Under the pieces are notes generated by a model. The model did no database searches, had not been told where the DNA came from, and was given only the letters and a program-made list of their open reading frames with translations. 64,000 nt of DNA from Nocardia tengchongensis (GTDB taxonomy: Bacteria > Actinomycetota > Actinomycetes > Mycobacteriales > Mycobacteriaceae), in the NCBI RefSeq assembly GCF_018362975.1, contig NZ_CP074371.1:310001-374000 (forward strand). The letters run 5' to 3'. Of this stretch, positions 56,401 through 63,289 are shown in pieces. A program made the translations under genes and the position numbers. Each line of letters begins with the position of its first letter. The stretch's first letter is position 1.

Positions 56401-58931
56401 CCGAGCCCGGTGGTGAGCGCGACGGTCCCGCCGCCGCTCCCCCGCCGGAATCGTCCGAGGCCGGCGGCCACTCCGCACCCGATGTCGAGAGCTATCTGGA
56501 GCAGCCCCGAGTCTCGGCCGCATTGGACCGCGCGGACGAACTCGGTGTCACCACCTCGATCAACGGTGTCGACACACCGGTCAGCACCGTCATCCGGGAT
56601 CTGCTCCCACAGCATCCCGAGCTGGCCGAACTGCTCCGGAGCAACGAGCACCTGGAACACTCGCTGCTGGCACGCCCGAAAACGCTGGCGTCACTGCTCA
56701 CCCACCCCGATGGTCTGCCCGTCCTGCACGATGCCGTCGAGGCGGTCGCGGAGCGCGGACCGGAAGCGGTGCTGGCGGAACCGGTCCACATCGAGCCGAC
56801 TCCGCTGACCCCGGCGGAGCGCGCGATGTCGCACGAGATCCGGGACGCGGTCAGCGACGTGCCCGCCTCGAGCCGCCGGCAGCCCGAATTCGACTACAGC
56901 AGAATCGAAGACCCGGAATACCAGCGCGAGTTCCTGCGGAAGCAGTACGACATCTGGCGGGCTTCGCAGGACGCGCTCAATGACGTCGTGCGGGACATCG
57001 CGCGAGAGACCGAGGGCACACCTGGTTGGCGCGCGGCACCGAAGGACGAGACCCGGGCCTGGGACAAGATCAAGGGATACGACGGCGACGTCTCCCGCTT
57101 GACCGATCTGGTCGGCGCGAAGATCGTCTTCGACCACGTCTCCGATGCCTACCGCGCGCTCGAGATGATCGAGAACGACCCCCGGGTCCGGATCGTCGAA
57201 TTCGAGGACCGCTTCGACCGGCCCACGCCCTCCGGCTACCGCGACTTGCAGATGAAAGTCCAGCTGGAGAACGGCCATATCGCCGAACTGCGCCTGCATC
57301 TGAGCCACATCGATGCCGTCGCCAGTTACGAGCACGCGCTCTACGAGGTGCAGCGCGACTTCAAAGCCCTGGCCAAGGATGAGAACCGGGCCATGCACCC
57401 GGAGGAAGCGGCGCTCAGCACCGAACTCAAACGCAATGTGAGCGGGCGATTCTGGGAGGCGACGCAGCAAGGGCTGCCGGAAGAGCACACGCCGACGGGA
57501 CAGGAACCTCCGGAGAGACGCCCCAGGGCGCGCCGCGGAATCCCCGACGAACCGACTCCAGACCCCGGATCGATGCCCCCTGACGCTCCGCGGGAGCTGA
57601 CACCCGAGCTTCGCGGCAGCTTCGAGGAACTACGCGGCCGGGCAGCCGAAATCGATCGTGCCGCTGCCGATCCCGCCCGGGCCGACGAGCTGACGAACCT
57701 CCGTGAGCGATTCGCCGAACAATTCAACGGTCTCGGTCTGCGCGACTCCGAGAACAGCGGTGCCATGTGGCAGCTATTCGATCAGCACGACCCGGCACTG
57801 TCGAAATACCTCGCGGACTATTCGCGTGACTTCATGCCTCTCGCAGGGGAAGCCGAACCCGCACCCGTGCAGCTGAAGGATCGATTCGAACAGGTCCGCG
57901 CGCACATCAACGACATCTTCGCGGCCACCAACGATCCCGCCCGAGCTCCCGAATTGCCGGAACTACGTGCGAAATTCGGTGAACTCGTCGACAGCATCGG
58001 CCTACGCGACCAGGACAACTGGGGCCCTGCGTGGCAGTCGTTCAGGGAGCACGACGCGGCACTCGCCCAGTATGTGGAGCAGAATCACGAGCATCTGCTG
58101 CCTCTTCCGGAGGATGTCGCCGGACCCGGCGAGAACCCGCCGGCGCCCGAGCCGATCAAGCCACTCGCGGGATACCAAGGGAACTTCCACCAGGACGCCC
58201 AAGACATTGTGAGCGCGCTCGAAAGCGCAGGGCGTCCCGAACTGGCACAGAAGTTCACGGATCTGGTGAACCGCGAAGTCGATGGCGGCAATGTGGGAGG
58301 GCTCGAGGACTGGATGGGAGAGACCGCCCCGCGAGCTCGAGCGAGCGACACGGACCAGGTTCTCGACAAGGCCGCCGAGCTCACCGAACTCGACCGCTTG
58401 TCCCACGAGGCCGAAAACGACCCGGAGCTGAAAGTCCGGTTCAATCCGGGTGTAGTCGGCGACAAGTCGTTCGACATCCTCGTCGAACGCACCGCGAGCG
58501 ATGGGTCCACGACGATCGAGCGACGTGTCGAGATCGAACGTATGAAACAGCTGCCCGAGCAGTCATCGAGCCTGCACGGCGCCGCACTGCACGGCGCGGA
58601 CAAAGCCGTAGCGCCGGTGCCGAACCGGATACCGTCCGCGGAGACCACGGTGGTCATGCCCGCGAACCCACCGGAAGGACGCGTTCAGCCGCTGGGCGGC
58701 GGCAACGAACGGCGGTTCGGCGCGAACGGCTGGGACTATGAAATCGTCGACCCGAACGGCAACGTCCGCAAGACCGGCAACCTCCTCGACGAGCTGGCCA
58801 AGAGCTTCAACGTCAACAAGAAGTTGCACCCGAACATGCCGAACCTCGATGCCGTCACCTTCGTAGACGAGAATGGCAACCTCCTGGGGCAGATCGTCCG
58901 AGGCGGTGACGGATGGAGAAAGGCTCAGTGA
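53412..58931 (+). CDS. CpnT-like polymorphic toxin with HExxH, RelA/SpoT-like and repeat domains
   Basis: A 1,839-residue toxin; GTG 53412 follows GGAGG. Residues 1-345 are the WXG100-like, partly hydrophobic head (LFDLGDAWKKAAADLEKL; YDNGGDWSKVDKTFHTEM). A disordered linker contains eight heptad repeats (455-510). Residues 755-975 are a zinc-metalloprotease-like domain with HEFGH at 874-878 and a likely third ligand in EAVAEAFTDVE. Residues 1160-1355 resemble RelA/SpoT synthetases (VSRLTDLVGAKIVFD, PTPSGYRDLQMKV, YEHALYEVQRD). Two 80-residue repeats (1394-1478 and 1486-1567) precede a C-terminal domain with a D-x-ExE pattern (SFDILVERT, RRVEIERMKQ) like PD-(D/E)xK nucleases. The stop overlaps the immunity gene. 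The frame is uninterrupted. Confidence 0.85.
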   Translation: MSGWTWVGDHLPNWLMSALNFGMSYPKGDQDALFDLGDAWKKAAADLEKLEPDLRSVTGRLPQFYDSEGAVKVSAELATLFDGSDYSVQKLVECLNQLGHDTRATATEIEYAKIQSEIFALLTLYTVLQLSITVFGEALVPEVLLTARGMLRIFAEEVMERIGLLRARAALETLAQPLLREIVVPLGEKLAAPLAEKVVAPLAERLATKPLLNTALQYGGKSIVAGLSAGAMGAGLDAGTQFIQILEGHRDDGFNLKQTFQTSLQWGVGGAVGAPFHAKVGDLLRDTRLPSRLGGAIAGGVGGGMGAVGMYGTGLATQLYDNGGDWSKVDKTFHTEMLIGGLAMGVGGGANHGMDSHGAPGDTAVPTRTGPDGSTPHAPEPEVHAPAPEVKVAGEQPEHGVQNDVHPASLAEQPVNHEPADAGTGERAAPASEAPRNDLQTTSSTAGDGGSRNSDAGTKVNDAGPKASDTGTKLNDSGTKLSETGTKLGDVGPKTSETGPKLSETTPKPTDTAAPRAGTPAPQAGEGPRAAAATDHRGNVVVSGAQDRAAPIGRTPEARPVDAASDTQTRSTPTESTAKTESPSGKPNDRTSPTGKSPEADPSRRDPAPDGSRPEDSIPDRAEHTPKEPEAQRGPQEKPTAEVQRENEPRDSGRPDSNGAAPETHAPTDSPAHDIAPALVVTPMPGEMGSHEGKAHSPDAAKSDARDSSRARAHDDSKPNAAQDPHTPADSSKPAPTEGDWSPRPDDEWSQRDSGEVAKELADKWSLEVSGFDHPKLDPEVAREFARAIDEMLTRYPDVKLRKVSIDSIGDPGTYAATYEGHSPSGRMYTDEVVLDRDYALDPDRMAREIAEDEADGHLVPGSADRPIHSTLVHEFGHVLAIESQEHAEVNAYKALAEYFEATRGGMDKDAFHEWLDQLSGYSFDEHGRFDAPEAVAEAFTDVEYHGEGATEPARVLYHHLLDSARDHGSTPDGFRHRPDDAVQDPRPRKGKSPSSSEPGGERDGPAAAPPPESSEAGGHSAPDVESYLEQPRVSAALDRADELGVTTSINGVDTPVSTVIRDLLPQHPELAELLRSNEHLEHSLLARPKTLASLLTHPDGLPVLHDAVEAVAERGPEAVLAEPVHIEPTPLTPAERAMSHEIRDAVSDVPASSRRQPEFDYSRIEDPEYQREFLRKQYDIWRASQDALNDVVRDIARETEGTPGWRAAPKDETRAWDKIKGYDGDVSRLTDLVGAKIVFDHVSDAYRALEMIENDPRVRIVEFEDRFDRPTPSGYRDLQMKVQLENGHIAELRLHLSHIDAVASYEHALYEVQRDFKALAKDENRAMHPEEAALSTELKRNVSGRFWEATQQGLPEEHTPTGQEPPERRPRARRGIPDEPTPDPGSMPPDAPRELTPELRGSFEELRGRAAEIDRAAADPARADELTNLRERFAEQFNGLGLRDSENSGAMWQLFDQHDPALSKYLADYSRDFMPLAGEAEPAPVQLKDRFEQVRAHINDIFAATNDPARAPELPELRAKFGELVDSIGLRDQDNWGPAWQSFREHDAALAQYVEQNHEHLLPLPEDVAGPGENPPAPEPIKPLAGYQGNFHQDAQDIVSALESAGRPELAQKFTDLVNREVDGGNVGGLEDWMGETAPRARASDTDQVLDKAAELTELDRLSHEAENDPELKVRFNPGVVGDKSFDILVERTASDGSTTIERRVEIERMKQLPEQSSSLHGAALHGADKAVAPVPNRIPSAETTVVMPANPPEGRVQPLGGGNERRFGANGWDYEIVDPNGNVRKTGNLLDELAKSFNVNKKLHPNMPNLDAVTFVDENGNLLGQIVRGGDGWRKAQ
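54774..54941 (+). repeat. Eight 21-bp units encoding heptapeptides in the toxin linker
   Basis: Eight consecutive heptads follow the pattern D/E-x-G-T/P-K-x-N/S (e.g. DTGTKLN, DSGTKLS, ETGTKLG, ETGPKLS), with Gly replaced by Thr in the last. They are in frame inside the disordered linker of the large toxin, and probably act as a flexible spacer. Confidence 0.88.
57592..58113 (+). repeat. Two copies of an 80-residue domain in the large toxin
   Basis: Copy one (about 57592-57845) and copy two (about 57868-58113) share the frame: F-E-x-L/V-R, DPARA-ELxxLR-KF, LGLRDxxNxGxxWQ, F-x-xHDxALxxY, LPL. A third copy is on the minus strand at about 38082-38334 in the nuclease segment (MRAAAGEIAKAHYEPGRAAE, EYDPALARYFEQHHETLLP). 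Conservation between toxins with different C-termini marks it as a linker or recombination domain. Confidence 0.75.
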
Positions 58932-59659
58932 TCGGTTTCAGCGAGTATCGACCGCACGGCGAGAGTTTGACCTTCACACGCAGCTTTCCCGCGGACGTCG
59001 AGAGCTCCGAGGTGTTGTTCGCGGACGCGCTGCGAGTGCGTGACCATCTGGCGAATGTCGTGCGCCCCACAGGCTTCGATCTCTGGTTCACCTGCGCGAT
59101 CGACGACACCTACATCAATGTGGACGACCCGCAGCCATCCGACCAGTACTGGGAAGTCCTGCAGGCGGATACGACGGTGCCGCAGGGCGACGGCCCGCAT
59201 CCGGCTGTCGTCACCCGGTTTCCGGTCCTCACCGATGCGGCCTTGACCGGCACCTACCGGCAGGCGCTGAATACGATCACTTGCCCGCCAGGGTATTTCG
59301 TGATGTTCGAGAGTATCGCCCCGCTGGGTACGGCCACCCGATTCCTGCGGACCGACGAATCGCCGAACCCGGACGTCCTCCCGGTCACGTTGTGGGACGA
59401 CACCCTGCACCTCCCTGTGACCACCGAGTCGGACGGAACCACCTGGCTCGGCCCGCTCCCCGACGCCGCCCCCTACCTGCCGCCGGTCACCTTCAGGATC
59501 TGGTTCGACAGCATCCTGGTCCTCACACTCGATGTGAACTGGGGACGGTGGCTCGAAGCGGGGAGCGCGGAGCACTCGCTGCTACAGGCGGCGCTGGACG
59601 CACTGCTCGCCGACGACTGGCAGTTGTCCTCCGGCGATCCCCGGCACTTCAAGCTCTGA
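58928..59659 (+). CDS. Probable immunity protein for the large toxin
   Basis: A 243-residue protein. GTG 58928 overlaps the toxin stop by 4 nt and has AGAAAGG at ideal spacing; an ATG at 58913 in the same frame is the alternative. The sequence is beta-rich (GESLTFTRSFPADVESSEVL, GFDLWFTCAIDDTYINVDD, PVTFRIWFDSILVLTLDVNW) with no membrane segment, so it should act in the cytosol. No known immunity family is recognised. The coupling to the toxin is the main evidence. Confidence 0.7.
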   Translation: MIGFSEYRPHGESLTFTRSFPADVESSEVLFADALRVRDHLANVVRPTGFDLWFTCAIDDTYINVDDPQPSDQYWEVLQADTTVPQGDGPHPAVVTRFPVLTDAALTGTYRQALNTITCPPGYFVMFESIAPLGTATRFLRTDESPNPDVLPVTLWDDTLHLPVTTESDGTTWLGPLPDAAPYLPPVTFRIWFDSILVLTLDVNWGRWLEAGSAEHSLLQAALDALLADDWQLSSGDPRHFKL

Positions 59660-59738
59660 CAGCCCGGGCGGCTGGAGCCGCGGGGACAACGACCGGCCCG
59701 ATACGATGGCCCGGACGCCGAAGCAGAAGGAGACGGAC

Positions 59739-60025
59739 GTGCGACATGGCCGTCCCACCAGGAACAACTGAAGCTGAACTTCGAGAACATGCTGGCCCGC
59801 GCCCTGGCGGGGCAGGGGCTGCGCAGCTCGACCGGGCTCGACGAGGAGACCCGGACCGCACTCCGAGCCATCGCCCGCGCGCATCCGAATGCCACGGATG
59901 ATCTCGTCGAGACCGCGCGCCAAGCCTTCGCCGGCCAACTGGACGGCAGCAATGCCGCCCGGTGGCATGCGCAGGCGGATCAGATGCTGAGCGAGATGGA
60001 ATCTCGCTCACGCGAATCGGACTGA
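59739..60025 (+). CDS. Small helical protein (probable frameshift near start)
   Basis: The protein reads LNFENMLARALAGQGL through RWHAQADQMLSEMES. ATG 59789 begins inside this sequence and has no ribosome site. GTG 59739 has an excellent AAGGAG but needs one base added near 59743 to give VRTWPSHQEQLKLNFEN. I use the longer reading. It is all-helical and ends 8 bp before the convergent PE gene. No family is recognised. Confidence 0.5.
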
Positions 60026-60033
60026 TCCCCCGA

Positions 60034-60351
60034 TCAGAGGTTGGTGAAGTCGGTCGAGTTGTCGGTCTCGACCTGACCGAAGGCCGCCACCTGGTTGCGC
60101 ACCACCGCGGCCAGCTTGCGCAATTCGTCCACACCGCCACCGGTCTCGGTCACGAAGGACGCACCGACCGCGGTCAGCGTGTCGGCGGCGGCCAGCGAGA
60201 CCTCGTCGGAGCCCGCGGCGGGCACGGTCAGCGCCTGCGCGTCCGCCCCCAGCGCGGTCTCCAGGCGATCCGCCATGGCTTCCAGGCCGGCGGCCGCGGA
60301 CAGCACCGTCTCCGCGTCGAAACGCACACCGCCCAAGTTGAATTCGCTCAT
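60034..60351 (-). CDS. PE-type ESX substrate (second block)
   Basis: A 105-residue PE-like hairpin, paralogous to 24929: VRFDAETVLSAAAGLEAMAD, then GSDEVSLAAADTLTAVGASF. The start has GGGAGG upstream. It follows the large substrate by 50 bp. No PPE gene follows here; the plus-strand toxin cluster converges instead, so the PPE and downstream genes of the first block are missing from this copy. Confidence 0.87.
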   Translation of the reverse strand: MSEFNLGGVRFDAETVLSAAAGLEAMADRLETALGADAQALTVPAAGSDEVSLAAADTLTAVGASFVTETGGGVDELRKLAAVVRNQVAAFGQVETDNSTDFTNL

Positions 60352-60401
60352 CGTCCCTCCCTTTCCGCGCGAATCCTACCGCGCCGCAGCGACGGACACG
60401 A

Positions 60402-61661
60402 TCACGGCGCCGGGCGCGGGCCGTTGGTGCCGACCGCACCGACCACCGGCACGCCGGTGTAGCCCAGTTCGCCCACCACTTCGTCGCCGTGCTCGGCGGT
60501 GACCAGATTGGTGCGCACTTCCTCGTCGGCGTCACCGGCGTGCGCGCCCGCACCCGCGGCGCCCATCGGCGGGGGCACCATGCCGCCGCCCATGCCGCTC
60601 GCGCCGGTGGCGGGCAGCGGTGTGGGCACGGGGGTCGGCGGTGCGGTGGTCGCGCTCATGGTGCGGGGGTTGGACAGCTGGCTCAGCGGGGCCGGTGCAG
60701 TGGGCAGGCCGCCCATCGGGGCGAGCCCGCCGCCGACACCGCCGCCGAGCGCGGCCGAATCCTTGAGCGTGGCAACCGGTTCTGCGACCGGGGTGGCCTG
60801 GATCTCCGACTTCTGGCTGATCGACTGGAGCTGCTGCAACTGCTGCACGCCGCTGCTCGCCGCACTGCTCAGCGGCGAGATCATGCCCAGCAGCTGCGAC
60901 ACCTGCGACATCGCGTCGACGCCCTTCGGAGCCTCGGTCACCTTCACCTTGTGTCCGGCCGTGGTCATGTTCGCGCTGTGCACGGTCATCTCGGTACGGG
61001 TCTTGGCCACCACCGCGGTCGCCTCCGACGCCGTCTCGGTGGCCAGCGCCAGCAGGAACGCCTGCCCGGGCGGGGTGCCGATGAACGGGGCCGCCGCCGT
61101 CACACCGGTGACGAACTTGGTGATGATCGCCGACATCATGGCCCCGCCGACCGCCACCGACGACGCCGCGCCGGCCATCACGGTCTTCTGGTGCCCGTTC
61201 TGGGCTTCCAGCTCCAAGGCGTTGCCCTGGGCGGCGGTGCCCTTCTCGGCGGCGCCGGTCGCGCCGGCGCCCTGCCACGAATTCGAATTCGCCAGCGACA
61301 TCACCGACTGGGCGATCGACATGACCTGCTGCAACGCGGTCGAGACGCCCGACAGCATCTGGGAGGCGTCCAGCCCCTGACCCAATTGCCCGGTGCCGAA
61401 CGCCGACGCCAGATCGGTGAGCGGTTTGGTGAGGGCGGTCAGATCCAGGGTGGGCAGCGGCGGCATGTCCGGCAGCGGGGGAATCGCCGGGAGCTGCGGG
61501 AGGGCGGGCAGACCCAGGGTTTGGAGGACCTCGGCCACCGGGCTGTCCAGCAGCGGCGCGAAAGCGGTGTCGCGCAAGGCATCCGCCACCGACTGGCCGG
61601 TGGCCGCGGTGGGCAGGGCCTGCGCGGACCCCGTGGAGCCCTCGTCGAAGGGCGTGCTCAC
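60402..61661 (-). CDS. Large ESX-associated substrate (second block)
   Basis: A 419-residue paralogue of 25278. It keeps the Leu-Pro head (GLPALPQLPAIPPLPDMPPL), Ala-rich helices with an NSWQGAGATGAA turn, a Gly/Pro-rich disordered region (350-385) and the tail DEEVRTNLVTAEHGDEVVGE. The middle has diverged freely. The ATG overlaps the EspC-like stop by 4 nt, as in block one. Confidence 0.72.
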   Translation of the reverse strand: MSTPFDEGSTGSAQALPTAATGQSVADALRDTAFAPLLDSPVAEVLQTLGLPALPQLPAIPPLPDMPPLPTLDLTALTKPLTDLASAFGTGQLGQGLDASQMLSGVSTALQQVMSIAQSVMSLANSNSWQGAGATGAAEKGTAAQGNALELEAQNGHQKTVMAGAASSVAVGGAMMSAIITKFVTGVTAAAPFIGTPPGQAFLLALATETASEATAVVAKTRTEMTVHSANMTTAGHKVKVTEAPKGVDAMSQVSQLLGMISPLSSAASSGVQQLQQLQSISQKSEIQATPVAEPVATLKDSAALGGGVGGGLAPMGGLPTAPAPLSQLSNPRTMSATTAPPTPVPTPLPATGASGMGGGMVPPPMGAAGAGAHAGDADEEVRTNLVTAEHGDEVVGELGYTGVPVVGAVGTNGPRPAP

Positions 61662-61975
61662 AGGTCCCGCGATAGCGAGAGGAAGTCGACCCCGGCGGCA
61701 TCGTCGGTGGCCTGGTAGGACGCCGCGGCCTCGTAGGCGGTGACGGCGGTGCCCGCGTGCACTGCGGCCAGCTCCGCCACCGACGACAGGTGATTGCCTT
61801 GCGCGCCCGCGTAACTCAGCAGGAAGTCCTGGCCGATCAGGCCGAAGACCGGCACCAGGGCGGTGACCGTGGCGACCTGGTCGACCGCGGCGGCGCTCGC
61901 GACGGCGGTGGCCATGGTGGCCGACGCTTCTCCGTAGGCACGGATCGCGTCCGGTGTGGCAACGAGATGGCTCAT
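61658..61975 (-). CDS. EspC-like / DUF2580-type ESX target (second block)
   Basis: A 105-residue paralogue of 26609 with VPVFGLIGQDFLLSYAGAQG and LAAVHAGTAVTAYEAAASYQ. It is coupled to the large substrate downstream. The 187 bp upstream to the EspH-like gene holds no gene; the YbaB gene found in block one is absent. Confidence 0.82.
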   Translation of the reverse strand: MSHLVATPDAIRAYGEASATMATAVASAAAVDQVATVTALVPVFGLIGQDFLLSYAGAQGNHLSSVAELAAVHAGTAVTAYEAAASYQATDDAAGVDFLSLSRDL

Positions 61976-62162
61976 GAAACCCCCATCAGGAAGATCATTT
62001 CGAATAGAACTATACAGAGCGGGGATTCGCCCGGCATAGCGAAGAGTTCACGAACTGGTGAACCACCCGGTGAACGCCGAGTATTCCGCAGGTTATCGAC
62101 GGTCCATCGGATCAGGTTGTCACACTGTATATTTCATCCGGCTCAGGATAATTCATCGGACT

Positions 62163-62501
62163 TCAGATCGGGCGCAACCAGCTGTCGGGCTCGCTTTCGT
62201 ACTCCTGCTCCTCGACGTATTCCTGCCGGGTCACCTCCTCGGTGGTCGGCAGACCGGTCAGCGCCAGCAGTTCCGGGGCCAGCCCGGCCGCCTGCAACTG
62301 GGCCCGGCGCTCGATACCGGCGCGGGCCGCGGATTGCCGGCACAGGCGCAGGATCTCGGCCGCCAGCAGTTCCGGATCCTCCCGCAGGCGATCGCGCTCC
62401 ACCGAAATCGCCCGGGGCAGGCCCTGTTCGGTGGTGGTGACCACGATCGCGCCGGTGCGCGAGGACAGCGTGAACTCGGTCGGAAAATCGGATCCGGTCA
62501 C
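62163..62501 (-). CDS. EspH-like ESX chaperone (second block)
   Basis: A 112-residue paralogue of 27343. GTG 62501 has GGGAGG at ideal spacing and overlaps the EspG stop by 4 nt, so I prefer it to the ATG at 62516. Blocks are SSRTGAIVVTTTEQGLPRAI, LLAAEILRLCRQSAARAG and GLPTTEEVTRQEYVEEQEYE, ending PDSWLRPI against PQSWLRSV in block one. Confidence 0.72.
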   Translation of the reverse strand: MTGSDFPTEFTLSSRTGAIVVTTTEQGLPRAISVERDRLREDPELLAAEILRLCRQSAARAGIERRAQLQAAGLAPELLALTGLPTTEEVTRQEYVEEQEYESEPDSWLRPI

Positions 62502-63289
62502 TGGTTTACCTCCCATTCGTCGGCCACGGCCAGCAGCACCTCGGCGATCAGCGTGTCCACGGCGGCGACCAGGCGACGGCGATCGGCGGGCACCGCCACC
62601 GGCGGCAGATCGGCGGTGATCAGGTAGCGGCCGTCCGCCTCGAGGTCACGCCACTCCAGGTGATGACGGGTGATGCCGCGCGGGCCGAAACGCGAACGGC
62701 CCTGCACCACATCGATGACACCCTGGGCGGACGCGAGGGCGGCCCGGAAATCCGCGGCACGGTCCACGATTCCGCCCTCCAGCGTTTCGTGCGCCGGGGA
62801 CAGGCCGAAGCCGTAGTCGGTCGTCGCCGCGTCCTCCGACTCGGCCAGCACCACCTCGCGACCGTGCCCGGCCTCGACGTCGGGCAGCAGGCGCAGCACC
62901 TGCTCGGCCAACTCCGAGGCCCAGAACTCGGTGATCGTGAATCTCGAGGTGTGCGTGGCCGTTTCGCCGGGCTGCTGCACCAGCAGATACCCGGCATCAC
63001 CGGAACGCACCCCGACGGCGCGAATACTCGACCCGCGCGACCGGCGACCGCGGCCGTCCCAGCCGCGCAACTCGACCTTCACATCGGGGGCGCGCAACAC
63101 GCGCAGCACCTCAGCCAGATCCGGATCCCGATCGCGCAGGCCGTCACGGGCACGAGTCCTGCTGTCCTGGAAAGCGCTCCACAGCGGCGCGCGGCTGGTG
63201 AAGAACAGCGGCTCGGGCAGCAGCTCCTCGCCGAGCTCCTCCCACAACACCAGGAACTCGACATCGGTGAACGACCACGACCGCAGCAT
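62498..63289 (-). CDS. ESX secretion chaperone EspG (second block)
   Basis: A 263-residue EspG paralogous to 27793: SWSFTDVEFLVLWEELGEEL at the start, YLLVQQPGETATHTSRFTIT in the middle and RFGPRGITRHHLEWRDLEAD near the end. It begins one base inside the stop of the EspB-like gene, so the two are coupled. It probably chaperones that protein. Confidence 0.87.
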   Translation of the reverse strand: MLRSWSFTDVEFLVLWEELGEELLPEPLFFTSRAPLWSAFQDSRTRARDGLRDRDPDLAEVLRVLRAPDVKVELRGWDGRGRRSRGSSIRAVGVRSGDAGYLLVQQPGETATHTSRFTITEFWASELAEQVLRLLPDVEAGHGREVVLAESEDAATTDYGFGLSPAHETLEGGIVDRAADFRAALASAQGVIDVVQGRSRFGPRGITRHHLEWRDLEADGRYLITADLPPVAVPADRRRLVAAVDTLIAEVLLAVADEWEVNQ

